The translations under genes and the position numbers were made by a program. Source: Saccharomycopsis crataegensis (taxonomy: Eukaryota > Ascomycota > Saccharomycetes > Ascoideales > Saccharomycopsidaceae). Taken from it: DNA of 64,000 bases. Below the pieces are notes generated by a model, which saw only the letters and a program-made list of their open reading frames with translations, was not told the origin of the DNA and did no database searches. Positions 38,923 to 48,862 of the stretch are shown here, one piece after another. Where the stretch lies: positions 1,860,001 through 1,924,000 of the forward strand of contig NW_027043819.1 of NCBI RefSeq assembly GCF_037102585.1, written 5' to 3'. Within the stretch, counting starts at the first letter, position 1. Every line of letters starts with the position of its first letter.

Positions 38923-40659
38923 TTAATTAGTATAGTCATCAAGGTTTTTCATGTATAAATAGTAGAATGCAACAAGATTCAAATGGCCCTCGATCCACGC
39001 AAACTCATTCGCACCATGGATCCCATTGAGACTCATGCCGTTTTTCATTATGACTTCTGGGAAATAACGGATAATGTTATCGGTCAAGTTCCAATAGTGT
39101 TTACTATCGGTATTAGCTGTCATCACTGCCGGGACCGGAATGAAACCTTGAGGTTGATGCTCTGCCACAACCTCCGGGTATGCAAGGTCTTCATACAAGA
39201 ACCTCAAAGATCCAGTATAAACTTCCCAAACAGAGCCCTTTGTGGATGTGATTGGAGCTGGCTCAAGAGATCTAAGTGGGACAGAATAGTTGAAGTATCC
39301 ATTTGGTGTGAAAGGACGGATAATTTCCTCGTCAACAATGAGACCCAAATCAAAGAGATCGGCACTGGTTATAAGGTTATCCACAAATTTGGCCCTAGTC
39401 TCTGCCACTGAAGAGTCCACGGCAATTCTTGAGTTAATATTAATGGCCACTGATTCAGGTAAAGCGTTGGCTTTGATTCCCCCATTGAAAATGGTGGCAG
39501 CTTGAGAAGTACTGATGGTATACTTCATAAATACATCACCCATAAGTGAGTCGACAATTGCTTTATTGAAAGTAGCATCTTCTGCCGCCTTGCCAATGGC
39601 AAATTTCCTCATTGGCGAAATCGAAGTAGAGTATTCTGCATAGCATTGAAGGAGCTCCATAAGTGGATTGATACTAGTCAATGATGGCTCGAACGGAGTT
39701 TCATCGACGAGACCAACAAATTGCGACATAATGCCTATAGCGGTATGTTTTCCAGGGGGGTTTGAGGCGTGGCCACCAGGAGTTTGTAGAGTTATTTTTG
39801 AGTCCAAATAGCCCTTTTCAGCGGTACAAATTGGAATCAAGTATGTACCGTCCTGTTCTAGAATCCCACGGGAACCTTCATCAAAGATTGCATATATCGA
39901 ATTATCACCGTACCTTTCAGTTAAAAATTTTCCAATATGAGCCGCACCATGGGTGCCTTCGACTTCTTCATCGAAACCAAATGCCAAAATGATGGTTCGG
40001 GAAGGTACAAATCCTGTTTCAATCAAAAGCTCCACTGATTCCATTTGACCAATAAGCAAATCTTTACAATCGGAAGCACCACGGCCCCAAATTTTTTCTC
40101 CGTCAAAGTGACCAGAATATGGAGGATACTTCCAGTCCTTAACGGTGTGTTCTTCCACAGGAACAACATCTTGATGGGCGGTTAAAACCACAGGCTTAAG
40201 GGATGGGTCAGTACCTTGCCAGGTAAAGACAAGGCCGTGGGTGTTGACAAGTTCCTTTGTGAGAGTTTTATGGATATGAGGAAACGTTTTTTCAAGGTAA
40301 TTATGGAACTCAGTGAAAGGGGCAAAAGATGGATCATCCATGTTGGTGATGAACTTTGTATTATCAGTGACTTCGGTGACGATTTGTACCGCCTTTGACA
40401 ACTTCATGGCGGACTGGTTTCTAAACAAGGGATCGTGAAGGATTTTGTCAAGGATTTCATTTGAAACACCGTCAAAATCCTTTGGAGAGATTTTGGTAGC
40501 AATTGGACATTTCAATTCGGCTATTTCTTGAGTTAAAAGGGTTGTAGAATAATAGCTGAAAGCCATGTAGAGCTTTGAGGAAATATTAGATGGGATGTAG
40601 ACCGTGGCCAAACATAGCAAGCCGACAACCAAAGATAAAATCAACGATTTCGACGCCAT
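38923..40659 (-). CDS. CPS1: CPS1, vacuolar carboxypeptidase S (M20 family)
   Basis: 578 residues (yeast 576). The N-terminus is a signal anchor (LILSLVVGLLCLATVYI) as in Cps1, a type II membrane precursor sorted to the vacuole lumen by the ESCRT pathway. The zinc-dependent M20 catalytic domain shows VVLTAHQDVVPV (His, Asp), IWGRGASDCKDLL (bridging Asp), and DEEVEGTHG (catalytic Glu pair), with His in GGHASNPPGKH in the lid domain. It releases C-terminal residues from peptides, preferring a penultimate Gly. Several NxS/T sites are present. A start at the ATG 40659 puts the anchor at residues 5-22. Confidence 0.95.
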   Translation of the reverse strand: MASKSLILSLVVGLLCLATVYIPSNISSKLYMAFSYYSTTLLTQEIAELKCPIATKISPKDFDGVSNEILDKILHDPLFRNQSAMKLSKAVQIVTEVTDNTKFITNMDDPSFAPFTEFHNYLEKTFPHIHKTLTKELVNTHGLVFTWQGTDPSLKPVVLTAHQDVVPVEEHTVKDWKYPPYSGHFDGEKIWGRGASDCKDLLIGQMESVELLIETGFVPSRTIILAFGFDEEVEGTHGAAHIGKFLTERYGDNSIYAIFDEGSRGILEQDGTYLIPICTAEKGYLDSKITLQTPGGHASNPPGKHTAIGIMSQFVGLVDETPFEPSLTSINPLMELLQCYAEYSTSISPMRKFAIGKAAEDATFNKAIVDSLMGDVFMKYTISTSQAATIFNGGIKANALPESVAININSRIAVDSSVAETRAKFVDNLITSADLFDLGLIVDEEIIRPFTPNGYFNYSVPLRSLEPAPITSTKGSVWEVYTGSLRFLYEDLAYPEVVAEHQPQGFIPVPAVMTANTDSKHYWNLTDNIIRYFPEVIMKNGMSLNGIHGANEFAWIEGHLNLVAFYYLYMKNLDDYTN

Positions 40660-41306
40660 ATTTGTTGTAGAGGTTTCTGTTTGACAGGTTGCACAGACGC
40701 ACTCACGGAATCAATGGCAAACAGTATGAGATATATATGTATATATATATGATATATACACCCAGCAACGCTTGCTATTTTTTTGAGTCAGCAGGAAACA
40801 GTATGCGGACAGTTGCCGCGGATGCAAACGTGATCATCAAGAGCTAACTAACATTGTGGAGAGGTATGTGTAGAGTTAGTCGGTAGTAAGGCATGGTAAA
40901 CAATCGAGGTTTCCTAACAAATGGGGGTCAATCAGGAGTTGTTGTTAGGCCCACTTTCTTTGGGATAATGGGCGTATGGTTGAGTAGAAATGGAAGGGTG
41001 TCTGCTCATACAGCTAGCGGCCCTTCTTCAGCACCGCTAAAGAAAGAGGATAGAAGGAAACATCAAATAAATAAGTGAGATGAAACATTTTTTCCATTTT
41101 GTCGACAATTTTGCAAGATCAAATACTTCTCCAACTTCACAGCCCACATTTTCCCAATAAAGAATGGCTTGGGAGGACAAAGAAATGGCTTTGTTCTGAG
41201 TGCTCTTAGTAAAAAAACAAATGGGGCTTTCACCAACCTTTCAAAATTGCAACGCTAATATTTATGTATTATAACCGATGCTTCTTAGGTTGTCCACCAG
41301 TAGAAA
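40660..41306. promoter_or_regulatory. Divergent CPS1-CCL1 promoter
   Basis: 647 bp between two divergent start codons. A TA-rich alternating stretch (TATATATGTATATATATATG) lies at about 40732-40760 on the CPS1 side. A 61-codon frame at 40893-41078 is probably chance. Nothing else assigned. Confidence 0.4.
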
Positions 41307-42590
41307 ATGACCAAGAAAGAGCAGCAGAAAGAAAAGGGGGACAAGGAAAAGAAACCAGTTACCACAGTCGATGATCTATATCGACACTCCACCCAATATA
41401 GACTCTGGTCATTTACCGAGAACCAACTAAAAGAACGCCGTACAAAAGTCAATGTCCAAGGAAAACGAAGAGCCCTTAAGAAACTCAAAGTGTTTTGCGA
41501 AAGAGACGATAATGATCACAAGTTTGAAACTTCTCGTGACTTGCTTCAGCTCGTGAGTGAGGACGAGGAACTTCTTGAAGTCAATTATTATGTTGATGTA
41601 CTTCAAAAATTATCTTCACAAGTCCTTAAACTTCCATCCCAAGTACGAGCCACTGCTGTGGCATTTCTAAAAAGATTCTATCTCGTTCATTCAGTGATGG
41701 AACATCATCCCAAGAAAGTCCTTGCTACATGCTTGTTTTTGGCAGCCAAGTCAGAAAATTGCTTCATGGCCCCAAAGACTTTGGCTGAGTACCTTGGTAG
41801 TAAAACTACTCCTGAGTCGATTCTTGAGCTTGAATTCACATTAGTTCAAGCTCTACTGTTTACAATGCTCTGTCATCATCCATACCGGGCCCTTCATGGG
41901 TTTTTGTTCGATTTTCAAGGGATTCTTATCCATCGACATCCAAACGGGGTGGTGGTTACCAGAAAAGATGAGTCCACTGGAGAAAAGAAAAAATTGAGAA
42001 TCAAGATCAACAAAGACAGAATAATGAAAGGTTACGTTGCGGCTAGGGAATGGGCAGACGTAAGCTTGAAAGGGGATACAGCATTTTTATTCACCCCACC
42101 ACAAATTGCGTTGGCATGTTTTCTAAAAGTTGATGAGGAAATGACGGTAGCGTACCTCACATACAAATTTGTGAAGGATCAACATAAGGATCGACAAGAG
42201 GAAGGAGGAAAAGAAGAAGAGGAAGAAGAGGAAGAGGAAGATTCTGATGATGAGGATAATCCAGAGACTAAGTTTGATAATGATGAAGAAAAAGATGAAA
42301 ATAAAACTGAAGAAGAAAAACAGAAAGCAAAAGAGGTAGAAAAGGAAAAAGAATTGGAAAAGGAATTGGAAAAAGAACAGCATATTCAGTTCTACAAAAA
42401 AATGATCAAGACCCTTAGATCTTGTATACGAACCATGGATAGCGTAAGGGGCCCTACTCTTGATGAGGCCAAGACCATTGATAAGAAGGTTCATTATTGT
42501 ATCAATCCAGATAAATTGCTTAAGAGAAAGCGTCAAGAAGGAGCGGATGGTGGACAGCACGATGCTAAAAAGATCAAGTTAGAAGGGTAA
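41307..42590 (+). CDS. CCL1: CCL1, cyclin H-type subunit of TFIIH kinase
   Basis: 427 residues (yeast 393). The N-terminal motif LYRHSTQYRLWSFTENQL is diagnostic for cyclin H/Ccl1. The two cyclin boxes follow: FLKRFYLVHSVMEHHPKKVL, LFLAAKSEN and HHPYRALHGFLFDFQ in the first part, then LFTPPQIALACFLK in the second. Between them lies a basic loop. From about 295 to 355 there is a long acidic run (mostly Glu, Asp, Lys) that probably forms an extended helix, as an insert before the final segment LRSCIRTMDSVRGPTLDEAK. Ccl1 pairs with Kin28 and Tfb3 to phosphorylate Ser5 of the RNA polymerase II tail. Confidence 0.94.
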   Translation: MTKKEQQKEKGDKEKKPVTTVDDLYRHSTQYRLWSFTENQLKERRTKVNVQGKRRALKKLKVFCERDDNDHKFETSRDLLQLVSEDEELLEVNYYVDVLQKLSSQVLKLPSQVRATAVAFLKRFYLVHSVMEHHPKKVLATCLFLAAKSENCFMAPKTLAEYLGSKTTPESILELEFTLVQALLFTMLCHHPYRALHGFLFDFQGILIHRHPNGVVVTRKDESTGEKKKLRIKINKDRIMKGYVAAREWADVSLKGDTAFLFTPPQIALACFLKVDEEMTVAYLTYKFVKDQHKDRQEEGGKEEEEEEEEEDSDDEDNPETKFDNDEEKDENKTEEEKQKAKEVEKEKELEKELEKEQHIQFYKKMIKTLRSCIRTMDSVRGPTLDEAKTIDKKVHYCINPDKLLKRKRQEGADGGQHDAKKIKLEG

Positions 42591-43857
42591 GCGTTGTGTG
42601 TTAGGGGACCTTGATATCCATATCATTTGATGTGTCATATTTTCAAGACAATATATTGGCAGTAATGATGCTTAACCTGATCATTTTTCTATAGTATTAC
42701 AGCTATTCAAAAACAAAAAAAAAAGCAGAAGAAAATCAACATGAGTGAACTGCATGAGACTAATTGTATCTCTTTGCTGGTGATTTGATGTACTCAAAGT
42801 AATAATTTTTCGTAAGCCTAGCTTATTATTTATCTCCATGTAACATAGGAAATATACTCATTGATTGAGATTTTGAAATATTTTTTTCAAGTAAGTGAAT
42901 AGATGACTTCCTTCAATTTCTAAATAGAAGGAGTGGTAGAGGGGAGCGCCTGGTCGTTGGATCTCCTCTCATAAACTCAAAGAGTTGCTGGAATCTTTTT
43001 TAAATATATGGAGTAAGTGTGTTTTAGGCCAAAGCCGAATTTCTAAGATGCAATTTCCCTGTTGAAAATAATCAAATTCCGCCTATAGAGCATGATACAG
43101 ACCTAGATAAGAGGGTTGAGAAGGCATATTATTCCCGGCCAACAAACAAGCGAAGTCTCTTAAAAATCAAGATATAAGAGACGTGTGTGTCTGTGTGTTT
43201 CTGAGAATCAAATCAATATTACTAGTCTCTTTTTCCTTAAAGTCACTATTAACCGTGATCAGGTTCTGTAGAAATCACTAAATTCTAAGCTCATGTTTGG
43301 CATCACAAATTGAAAAGCTCCTTATTGATCCCCAAACAGACTAATTTTTGAGCAGAAAAAAAAATCTGTGCTATATGATGTAGTTCCACCAATATTCCAA
43401 AGAAGCAGTGCATTGCTTCTATATACTAGTTAAGACTGGCATAACACTTTTTTTTGTGAATGTTCGCCAAGGGTGATTAATTTTTTTTTCTTTTTTTTTT
43501 TTTTTGATGTGCCTCAATTGGGAAAGTGACAAAACCATGGGTTCCATCTTTCCCCATTTTACGTATACCTTGTTATTGCCCAAAGCCATTAGATATGTTA
43601 TTTAGATGGTAAAATAGAAATATTAAGTGACCGAAAATTATATGGAGTGTAAAAGAATTAAATTTTATCAACGGTAACTAAAAAAAACAAAAAATGGGAA
43701 AAATTCCAAAAATATAGTAAAATCTAAAGTAACTCAACAATTAAACAGATAAAAAAGAAAAAGGTTGTAGAAAAAAAAAAATGATACTATCACAATGCCC
43801 AATAATCTAACCCATTTCAGAAATTCTAAGCATAACAGTAATTCTCGTGCGCTTGTC
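42591..43857. other. 1.27 kb convergent gap between CCL1 and glycogenin
   Basis: Both flanking genes end here, so promoters are not expected, yet the gap is long for convergent genes. I see T-runs at 43490-43504, a run of TGTGTGTCTGTGTG near 43185-43199, and no coding frame of interest. I could not match U1, U2, U4, U5, U6, RNase P or SRP RNA signatures, or a point centromere. Confidence 0.4.
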
Positions 43858-44958
43858 CTAGAAGAGAGAATCAAAACCAAACTGTCTTTCAGCAGTAACC
43901 TCATGTTCATGGAACATATGATCAATAATCGTCATCTTCTTGTTAACAGATCCTATCTTATTTTCCGGCTCATCTTCGATCTCTGTTGTAACAGCGTCAG
44001 TAGTAGGTTCTTCCTCTTCCAAGTTTAATGCGGAAAAGTTCGTTACGGGGTCGAACTTCGCAATTTTGTAGTCACCAGTTTTCACCCTGTCACTATTTAT
44101 CATCCTATCACTATCATTGATCAATGCTGAAACATCCTTGTCATTTCCATAATGACTGTAGAAATTTCTCCACCATAATTTCGTCAATTCGTCATATTCA
44201 CTAGAACCTTCCTCAACATCTGAAGCTGCCACTTTTCTATACCAAGGTTTTGACGATCCAATGAAATGAAGAGCTTTAATGTCTTTGAAAAATCTTTTAT
44301 ATGCAGGATTGTATTGATATTGTCCCGATGGTGTTACGTTATATAAGAATGGTAACCGTTTCCATGACCTAGACCCATGGGTATTGAATCTCCCAAAAGA
44401 TTGGAAAAATTCATTGAGGAGCCCTTGGTCTGCCCCATCAAAAGATGCGTTCGTTGCTTCATCACTGACAATGGTGTTAAGGGCAGCATAATTTTCAGGA
44501 GAAGGTGCCACCATGAAAACCCCGGTGTTGAAGATATCTGGCCATCCGGAATCTGGAGAAGCCATGATCTCACCATCACTAATATTTTGCTCGAACAAAT
44601 GATCCAAGTTAGCACAGACCAAGACATCACTATCAAGATAGACGACTTTTGAGTAAGGGAGGGAAAATACTTTGAGTTTTGTCAAAGTTTTAAGGAGTTC
44701 TGGTCGTTTGAGAAGGCAATTTAAGTTGTGTAAATCCGCAGGGGAGGAAGGGGAAACCGTTTCCACTTCGATAATTTCATCGTACACTGATGTAAGCAAG
44801 CGGAGTTGATGGGATGAGAATAAATGGCTATCATATTTGGGCACCAATACAACAAGTTTCCCCGCAACACTGTGAGTATCTCTAATCGAGTTGGCGAGAG
44901 TAAGTGCCCCTGGGAGATAAGAAGCAGAATAAAGAAGTGTAACGTATGCGTTGGTCAT
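43858..44958 (-). CDS. GLG2: Glycogenin-like glucosyltransferase (GLG1/GLG2)
   Basis: 366 residues from the ATG at 44958; the open frame extends to a TTG at 45042, which I do not use. This is a GT8 enzyme that self-glucosylates tyrosines to prime glycogen. The start TNAYVTLLYSASYLPGALTL, the metal-binding DxD in VVYLDSDVLVC, FNTGVFMVAPS and ALHFIGSSKPW are all typical of glycogenin. The C-terminal 100 residues are acidic and poorly conserved, ending in ERQFGFDSLF, which may serve as the glycogen-synthase docking end. Length fits Glg2 (380) better than Glg1 (616), but the two cannot be told apart safely in other yeasts. Confidence 0.88.
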   Translation of the reverse strand: MTNAYVTLLYSASYLPGALTLANSIRDTHSVAGKLVVLVPKYDSHLFSSHQLRLLTSVYDEIIEVETVSPSSPADLHNLNCLLKRPELLKTLTKLKVFSLPYSKVVYLDSDVLVCANLDHLFEQNISDGEIMASPDSGWPDIFNTGVFMVAPSPENYAALNTIVSDEATNASFDGADQGLLNEFFQSFGRFNTHGSRSWKRLPFLYNVTPSGQYQYNPAYKRFFKDIKALHFIGSSKPWYRKVAASDVEEGSSEYDELTKLWWRNFYSHYGNDKDVSALINDSDRMINSDRVKTGDYKIAKFDPVTNFSALNLEEEEPTTDAVTTEIEDEPENKIGSVNKKMTIIDHMFHEHEVTAERQFGFDSLF

Positions 44959-45304
44959 ATTCCCACTATGAAGATTCTTCAATGAAAATCGAGGTGTAGG
45001 AAGGGAGCGTTGTACTAATATTTGTAATAATGTTCCTATCAAGCCTTCTTTTAAAACTAACCGAAGGATCGGAGATCAGACAGAACAGATCTGGTTTCAG
45101 AAAAAGATAAGGGCAGAGATATAGCTATGGATATGCCTCATCACGCACTCTTCTCGTGGTTATTGCATAACCCGGCATGGCCACCCAATCACGTGGTCAG
45201 CATCCTTTGCAAGAAAAAAAAAAATTTCTGGGTAAACAGTGAAGAAACTCCAACGAATCGATATTATACATATACTATTTGTTGTTGTAAACGATCAGTA
45301 CAGA
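44959..45304. promoter_or_regulatory. Divergent glycogenin-CCT2 promoter with CACGTG
   Basis: 346 bp between divergent starts. CACGTG is at 45190-45195, in the form ATCACGTGGT, about 110 bp upstream of the CCT2 ATG; this is a Cbf1-type site. Its role is inferred. Confidence 0.45.
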
Positions 45305-47004
45305 ATGGTACGTGGGTTATTATTTTTTATAAGAATTTTTTTGTTTTATATCATTCTTTCTTTCATTCTTTTTTTTGTTTTTTTGAGAACAATTGTACTA
45401 ACGAAAGCTGTCCATAGTCCGTGAATATTTTTGGTGATCAAGTAACTGAAGAAAGAGCTGAAAATGCCCGTCTTTCAGCGTTCATTGGGGCCATCGCCGT
45501 CGGTGATCTTGTCAAGACCACTCTTGGACCAAAAGGGATGGACAAATTATTACAATCAGCATCATCAGATAGCTCATTGATTACCAACGATGGGGCCACA
45601 ATCTTAAAATCGATTCCTCTTGATAATCCAGCTGCAAAAGTGCTTGTGAACTTGTCCAAAGTCCAAGACGATAATATTGGGGACGGTACCACTTCTGTCA
45701 CCGTTTTGGCGAGTGAGTTATTGAGAGAAGCCGAAAAATTAATCAACCAAAAGATCCACCCTCAGACAATCATTGAAGGTTACAGAATTGCTTCCAAAGT
45801 GGCGATTGATGCGTTAGAAAATACTGCGATCGATAATGGTACCGACGCCACAAAATTCCGTGAAGATTTGATTAATATTGCCAAGACCACTTTATCGTCC
45901 AAGATTTTAAGTCAAGATAAGGCGCAATTCGCCGAGCTTGCCGTGAACGCTATCTTGAGATTGAAGAACAATGTTAATTTGGAACATATCCAAATTCTTA
46001 AGATTGTTGGTGGGAAATTGGCCGATTCTTATTTGGATGAAGGGTTCATTCTCAACAAGAAATTCGGGATCAACCAACCTAAGAAACTCGAAAATTGTAA
46101 CATTTTGATCGCCAATACATCAATGGATACCGATAAAGTCAAGATTTTCGGGGCGAAATTCAAGGTTAATTCGACCGCTAAATTAGCAGAACTTGAAAAA
46201 TCCGAAAAGGAAAAAATGAAGGCTAAAGTTGAAAAGATCAAGAAGTTTGGCAAAGTAAACTGTTTTGTTAATAGACAATTGATCTACGATTATCCTGAAG
46301 AACTTTTATCCGATGCTGGTGTCAGTACAATCGAGCACGCTGATTTCGACGGGGTTGAAAGATTGGCCCTTGTCACCGGTGGTGAAGTGGTTTCTACATT
46401 CGATCACCCAGAAAAAGTCAAGTTAGGATACTGTGACTCCATTGAAGAAATCATGATTGGTGAAGATCTTTTCACCAAGTTTTCTGGGGTTAAGGCCGGT
46501 GAAGCTTGTACCGTGGTGTTGCGTGGTGCCACCGAACAAGTCCTCGATGAAGCAGAAAGATCTCTCCATGATGCTCTCAGTGTACTTTCTCAAACAGTCA
46601 AGTTCACCAAGACCGTTCTCGGTGGTGGGTGTGCTGAAATGATCATGTCTAAAGCGGTCGATCAAGTTGCTTCCAACATTGATGGTAAGAAATCCCTTGC
46701 CGTGGAATCTTTTGCTAAAGCTTTGCGTGAACTTCCAATCATCTTGGCCGACAATGCTGGGTTCGACAGTAGTGAACTTATCACTAAATTGAGAACCGCC
46801 ATTTACGGGGGTTTGCTCACTAGTGGATTGGATTTGAATAATGGTAAGATTGCCGACATGAGAGAGTTAGGAATTGTTGAAAGTTATAAATTGAAATACC
46901 ATGTGGTTAACAGTGCCACAGAAGCTGCTGAGGTTTTACTTAGAGTGGATAATATCATCAAGGCTAAACCAAGAACTGCTGATAGAGCTCATGGGCCAAT
47001 GTGA
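45305..47004 (+). CDS. CCT2: CCT2, beta subunit of the TRiC/CCT chaperonin (two exons)
   Basis: Exon 1 is only the ATG (45305-45307); exon 2 is 45418-47004. The product has 529 residues (yeast 527) and starts [19 protein letters not shown], which aligns with Cct2 of other fungi. Group II chaperonin motifs are all present: [26 protein letters not shown] (the nucleotide-binding aspartate), the apical-domain helix, and [13 protein letters not shown] with NAGFDSSEL near the end. CCT folds actin and tubulin. Without the intron the gene has no ATG start at all (the frame opens with TCC GTG), so the splice is strongly supported. Confidence 0.97.
45308..45417 (+). other. CCT2 intron directly after the start codon (110 bp)
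   Basis: Donor GTACGT at 45308, T-rich middle, branch TACTAAC (near 45396-45402), acceptor TCCATAG ending at 45417. Phase 0. Confidence 0.93.
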
Positions 47005-47247
47005 TTGATTGTTATTTGCTTTTATGTTTCAGTATGTTTTAATATATTTTTATATAATGTTGATATTTATAAATTGTAAGTTGATCTGACCAGCATATAT
47101 ATCAGGTAATACAAAAACGACATAATTCAATGGGTTCAGAAATTATATTTGAAATAAATATTCCAAAAACAACCCTTCATATTACTACTTTTTTCCGCTT
47201 ACTAACTATGCAAATTATTATCATTATTATTATTATTATTACATTAA

Positions 47248-48219
47248 CTATTGATATATCCTATATACTCTAATTTCCGGGGAATTCTTATTGAAAAACA
47301 CCAAAGCGTCGTCTTTATTTCTCTCACCAGGATGCGCTTCACTCTGCCATATTTCCCATCGGAGTCCTCGTTGATCAAGCTCATTTTCAAACTCTTTTAC
47401 CGTGGCTTCATTTCTCACGGTTGCCGCCACTAACCCTATGGCCCCTTTATTGATTGCCACCGCTAAGGTTGTTGCCAAATCACTCAAAAATGCCGAATCA
47501 TAAGTGACATCGGCGGCCACCACTAAATCACACTCCGGTACCGCTGATTCCGTGGTTTCCCCCCACCATAACTCCATCATTTGCACTCGATCATCATTGG
47601 TATCGACCCCATTATTTTGGAAATTATCCCGAGTTTGTTCAAACACCTTGCTATCACCATCGGTCATGTAAACTTTTGCCAATTGATCTTTAAAATTTTT
47701 CAAAAGGGTAAGGCTCAACACTCCGGTGCCCGCTCCCAATTCTAATACTTTGATTTGATTTTTCTGCTCACCATCAAGAAACTCAGGGAATCGATACACT
47801 AAACATTCCGAAAGATACAAACACGCCGCCCAGGTACGTCTTCCAGTGGTGCCTGCACCGTTCAATAGCCTTGGAGTCTCGGCCACCGTCAACCCCGGAG
47901 ACGTCAAAGTCAAAGAATACTGGATTGGTTCTGGTTCATCTGCCGATAATGGTATCGCTGAAAGAAGCGGCACATAAAGGTTGTAATATTCACCAATATC
48001 GAAGTCTAGTTCCGTGGGATCGAGGTGTTGTTCAATGGAATCGATCACTTTCTTGAGAACCATCCGCGCATAGTACGGATTATGAGGAATTATGTCATTG
48101 AGAGTTTCGATGAGTTGAGTTTGAGATTCTGGTTCCACTAAGGCTGTTAGGAGAGGTAGCAGTAGAGGTATGTCATTGACAAGGACTCTTTGAAGGATCT
48201 TTCTCTTGAAAACCTCCAT
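47248..48219 (-). CDS. EFM3: EFM3-like eEF2 lysine methyltransferase
   Basis: 323 residues from the ATG at 48219 (MEVFKRKILQRV); an upstream in-frame ATG at 48330 would add 37 residues and is a possible alternative. It belongs to methyltransferase family 16 (FAM86/Efm3). An N-terminal helical region is followed by a Rossmann domain: GRRTWAACLYLSECLV, motif I VLELGAGTGVLSLTLL, acidic loop MTDGD, and post-motif CDLVVAADVTYD. In S. cerevisiae Efm3 trimethylates Lys509 of eEF2. Length (yeast 339) and the WAACLYLSE segment fit. It is convergent with CCT2. Confidence 0.82.
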   Translation of the reverse strand: MEVFKRKILQRVLVNDIPLLLPLLTALVEPESQTQLIETLNDIIPHNPYYARMVLKKVIDSIEQHLDPTELDFDIGEYYNLYVPLLSAIPLSADEPEPIQYSLTLTSPGLTVAETPRLLNGAGTTGRRTWAACLYLSECLVYRFPEFLDGEQKNQIKVLELGAGTGVLSLTLLKNFKDQLAKVYMTDGDSKVFEQTRDNFQNNGVDTNDDRVQMMELWWGETTESAVPECDLVVAADVTYDSAFLSDLATTLAVAINKGAIGLVAATVRNEATVKEFENELDQRGLRWEIWQSEAHPGERNKDDALVFFNKNSPEIRVYRIYQ

Positions 48220-48862
48220 TATTGTGTGAATATAGAACGGGAGGCTCCTTGTAAAATATGATAATCCACTGAGATGGGAAGAAAAGAAAATATTCCATGG
48301 ATGGTGGGAAAACGGGCTGCATAACCTCATTTTATTTTTCTTCTACTATAGCTATAGTAGTAGCAGTATATTTAACACAACATAATATACTCATAATCAA
48401 TCAATTCGTCAACAATGAGCTGGGATTTTACAAACAAAAACTTTCATAAACAAAAACAAAAATAGATTAAGTAGAGAAGTTGAGATCAGAAAAAGTTCAA
48501 AAAAAAAAAAAAAAAAAAGGGAAAAGATATAAATTAAAGGAATAAAAACAAAAAAACAAAGAACATAGTAATTACGATAAGGATTGTCATACTAAACAAG
48601 TAGTGAGAGCAGAGCAACAAATAAACAAAAAAAAAAAAAATACTTGATAAAAAAAAAGAAAAAGAGAATGTAGATAATGAAAGTATCGGATCGGAGTTAA
48701 ATGAGATATTAGTTGGCTATGGACATTTCTATTGGAACATAAGTGTTTGGACATGATGACGGAGCATTTTGAGAATAGACTTTTTTTTTTGTTTGTTGTT
48801 CTTTTTTTTTCAGTTTCAGTTTTATGGGAATATGAAATTATTGGTAACATAAATTGCATAAA
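48220..48862. promoter_or_regulatory. EFM3 promoter and RSP5 3' flank
   Basis: 643 bp between minus-strand genes. Poly(A) of 20 at 48499-48518 and further A-runs around 48627-48660; T-runs near 48781-48812. No coding sequence seen. Confidence 0.4.

Noticed and set aside
42123-42560. 145-codon minus-strand frame inside CCL1
   Set aside because: Antisense to the Glu/Lys-rich segment of CCL1; the Phe/Leu-rich product is the expected reflection of GAA/AAG codons.
45181-45250. TCACGTG followed by T-rich sequence as a possible point centromere
   Set aside because: There is no CDEIII-like CCGAA element at a suitable distance, and the region is the CCT2 promoter and intron.
47200-47206. TACTAAC on the plus strand downstream of CCT2
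   Set aside because: It lies after the CCT2 stop in a convergent gap, with no following AG acceptor or exon.
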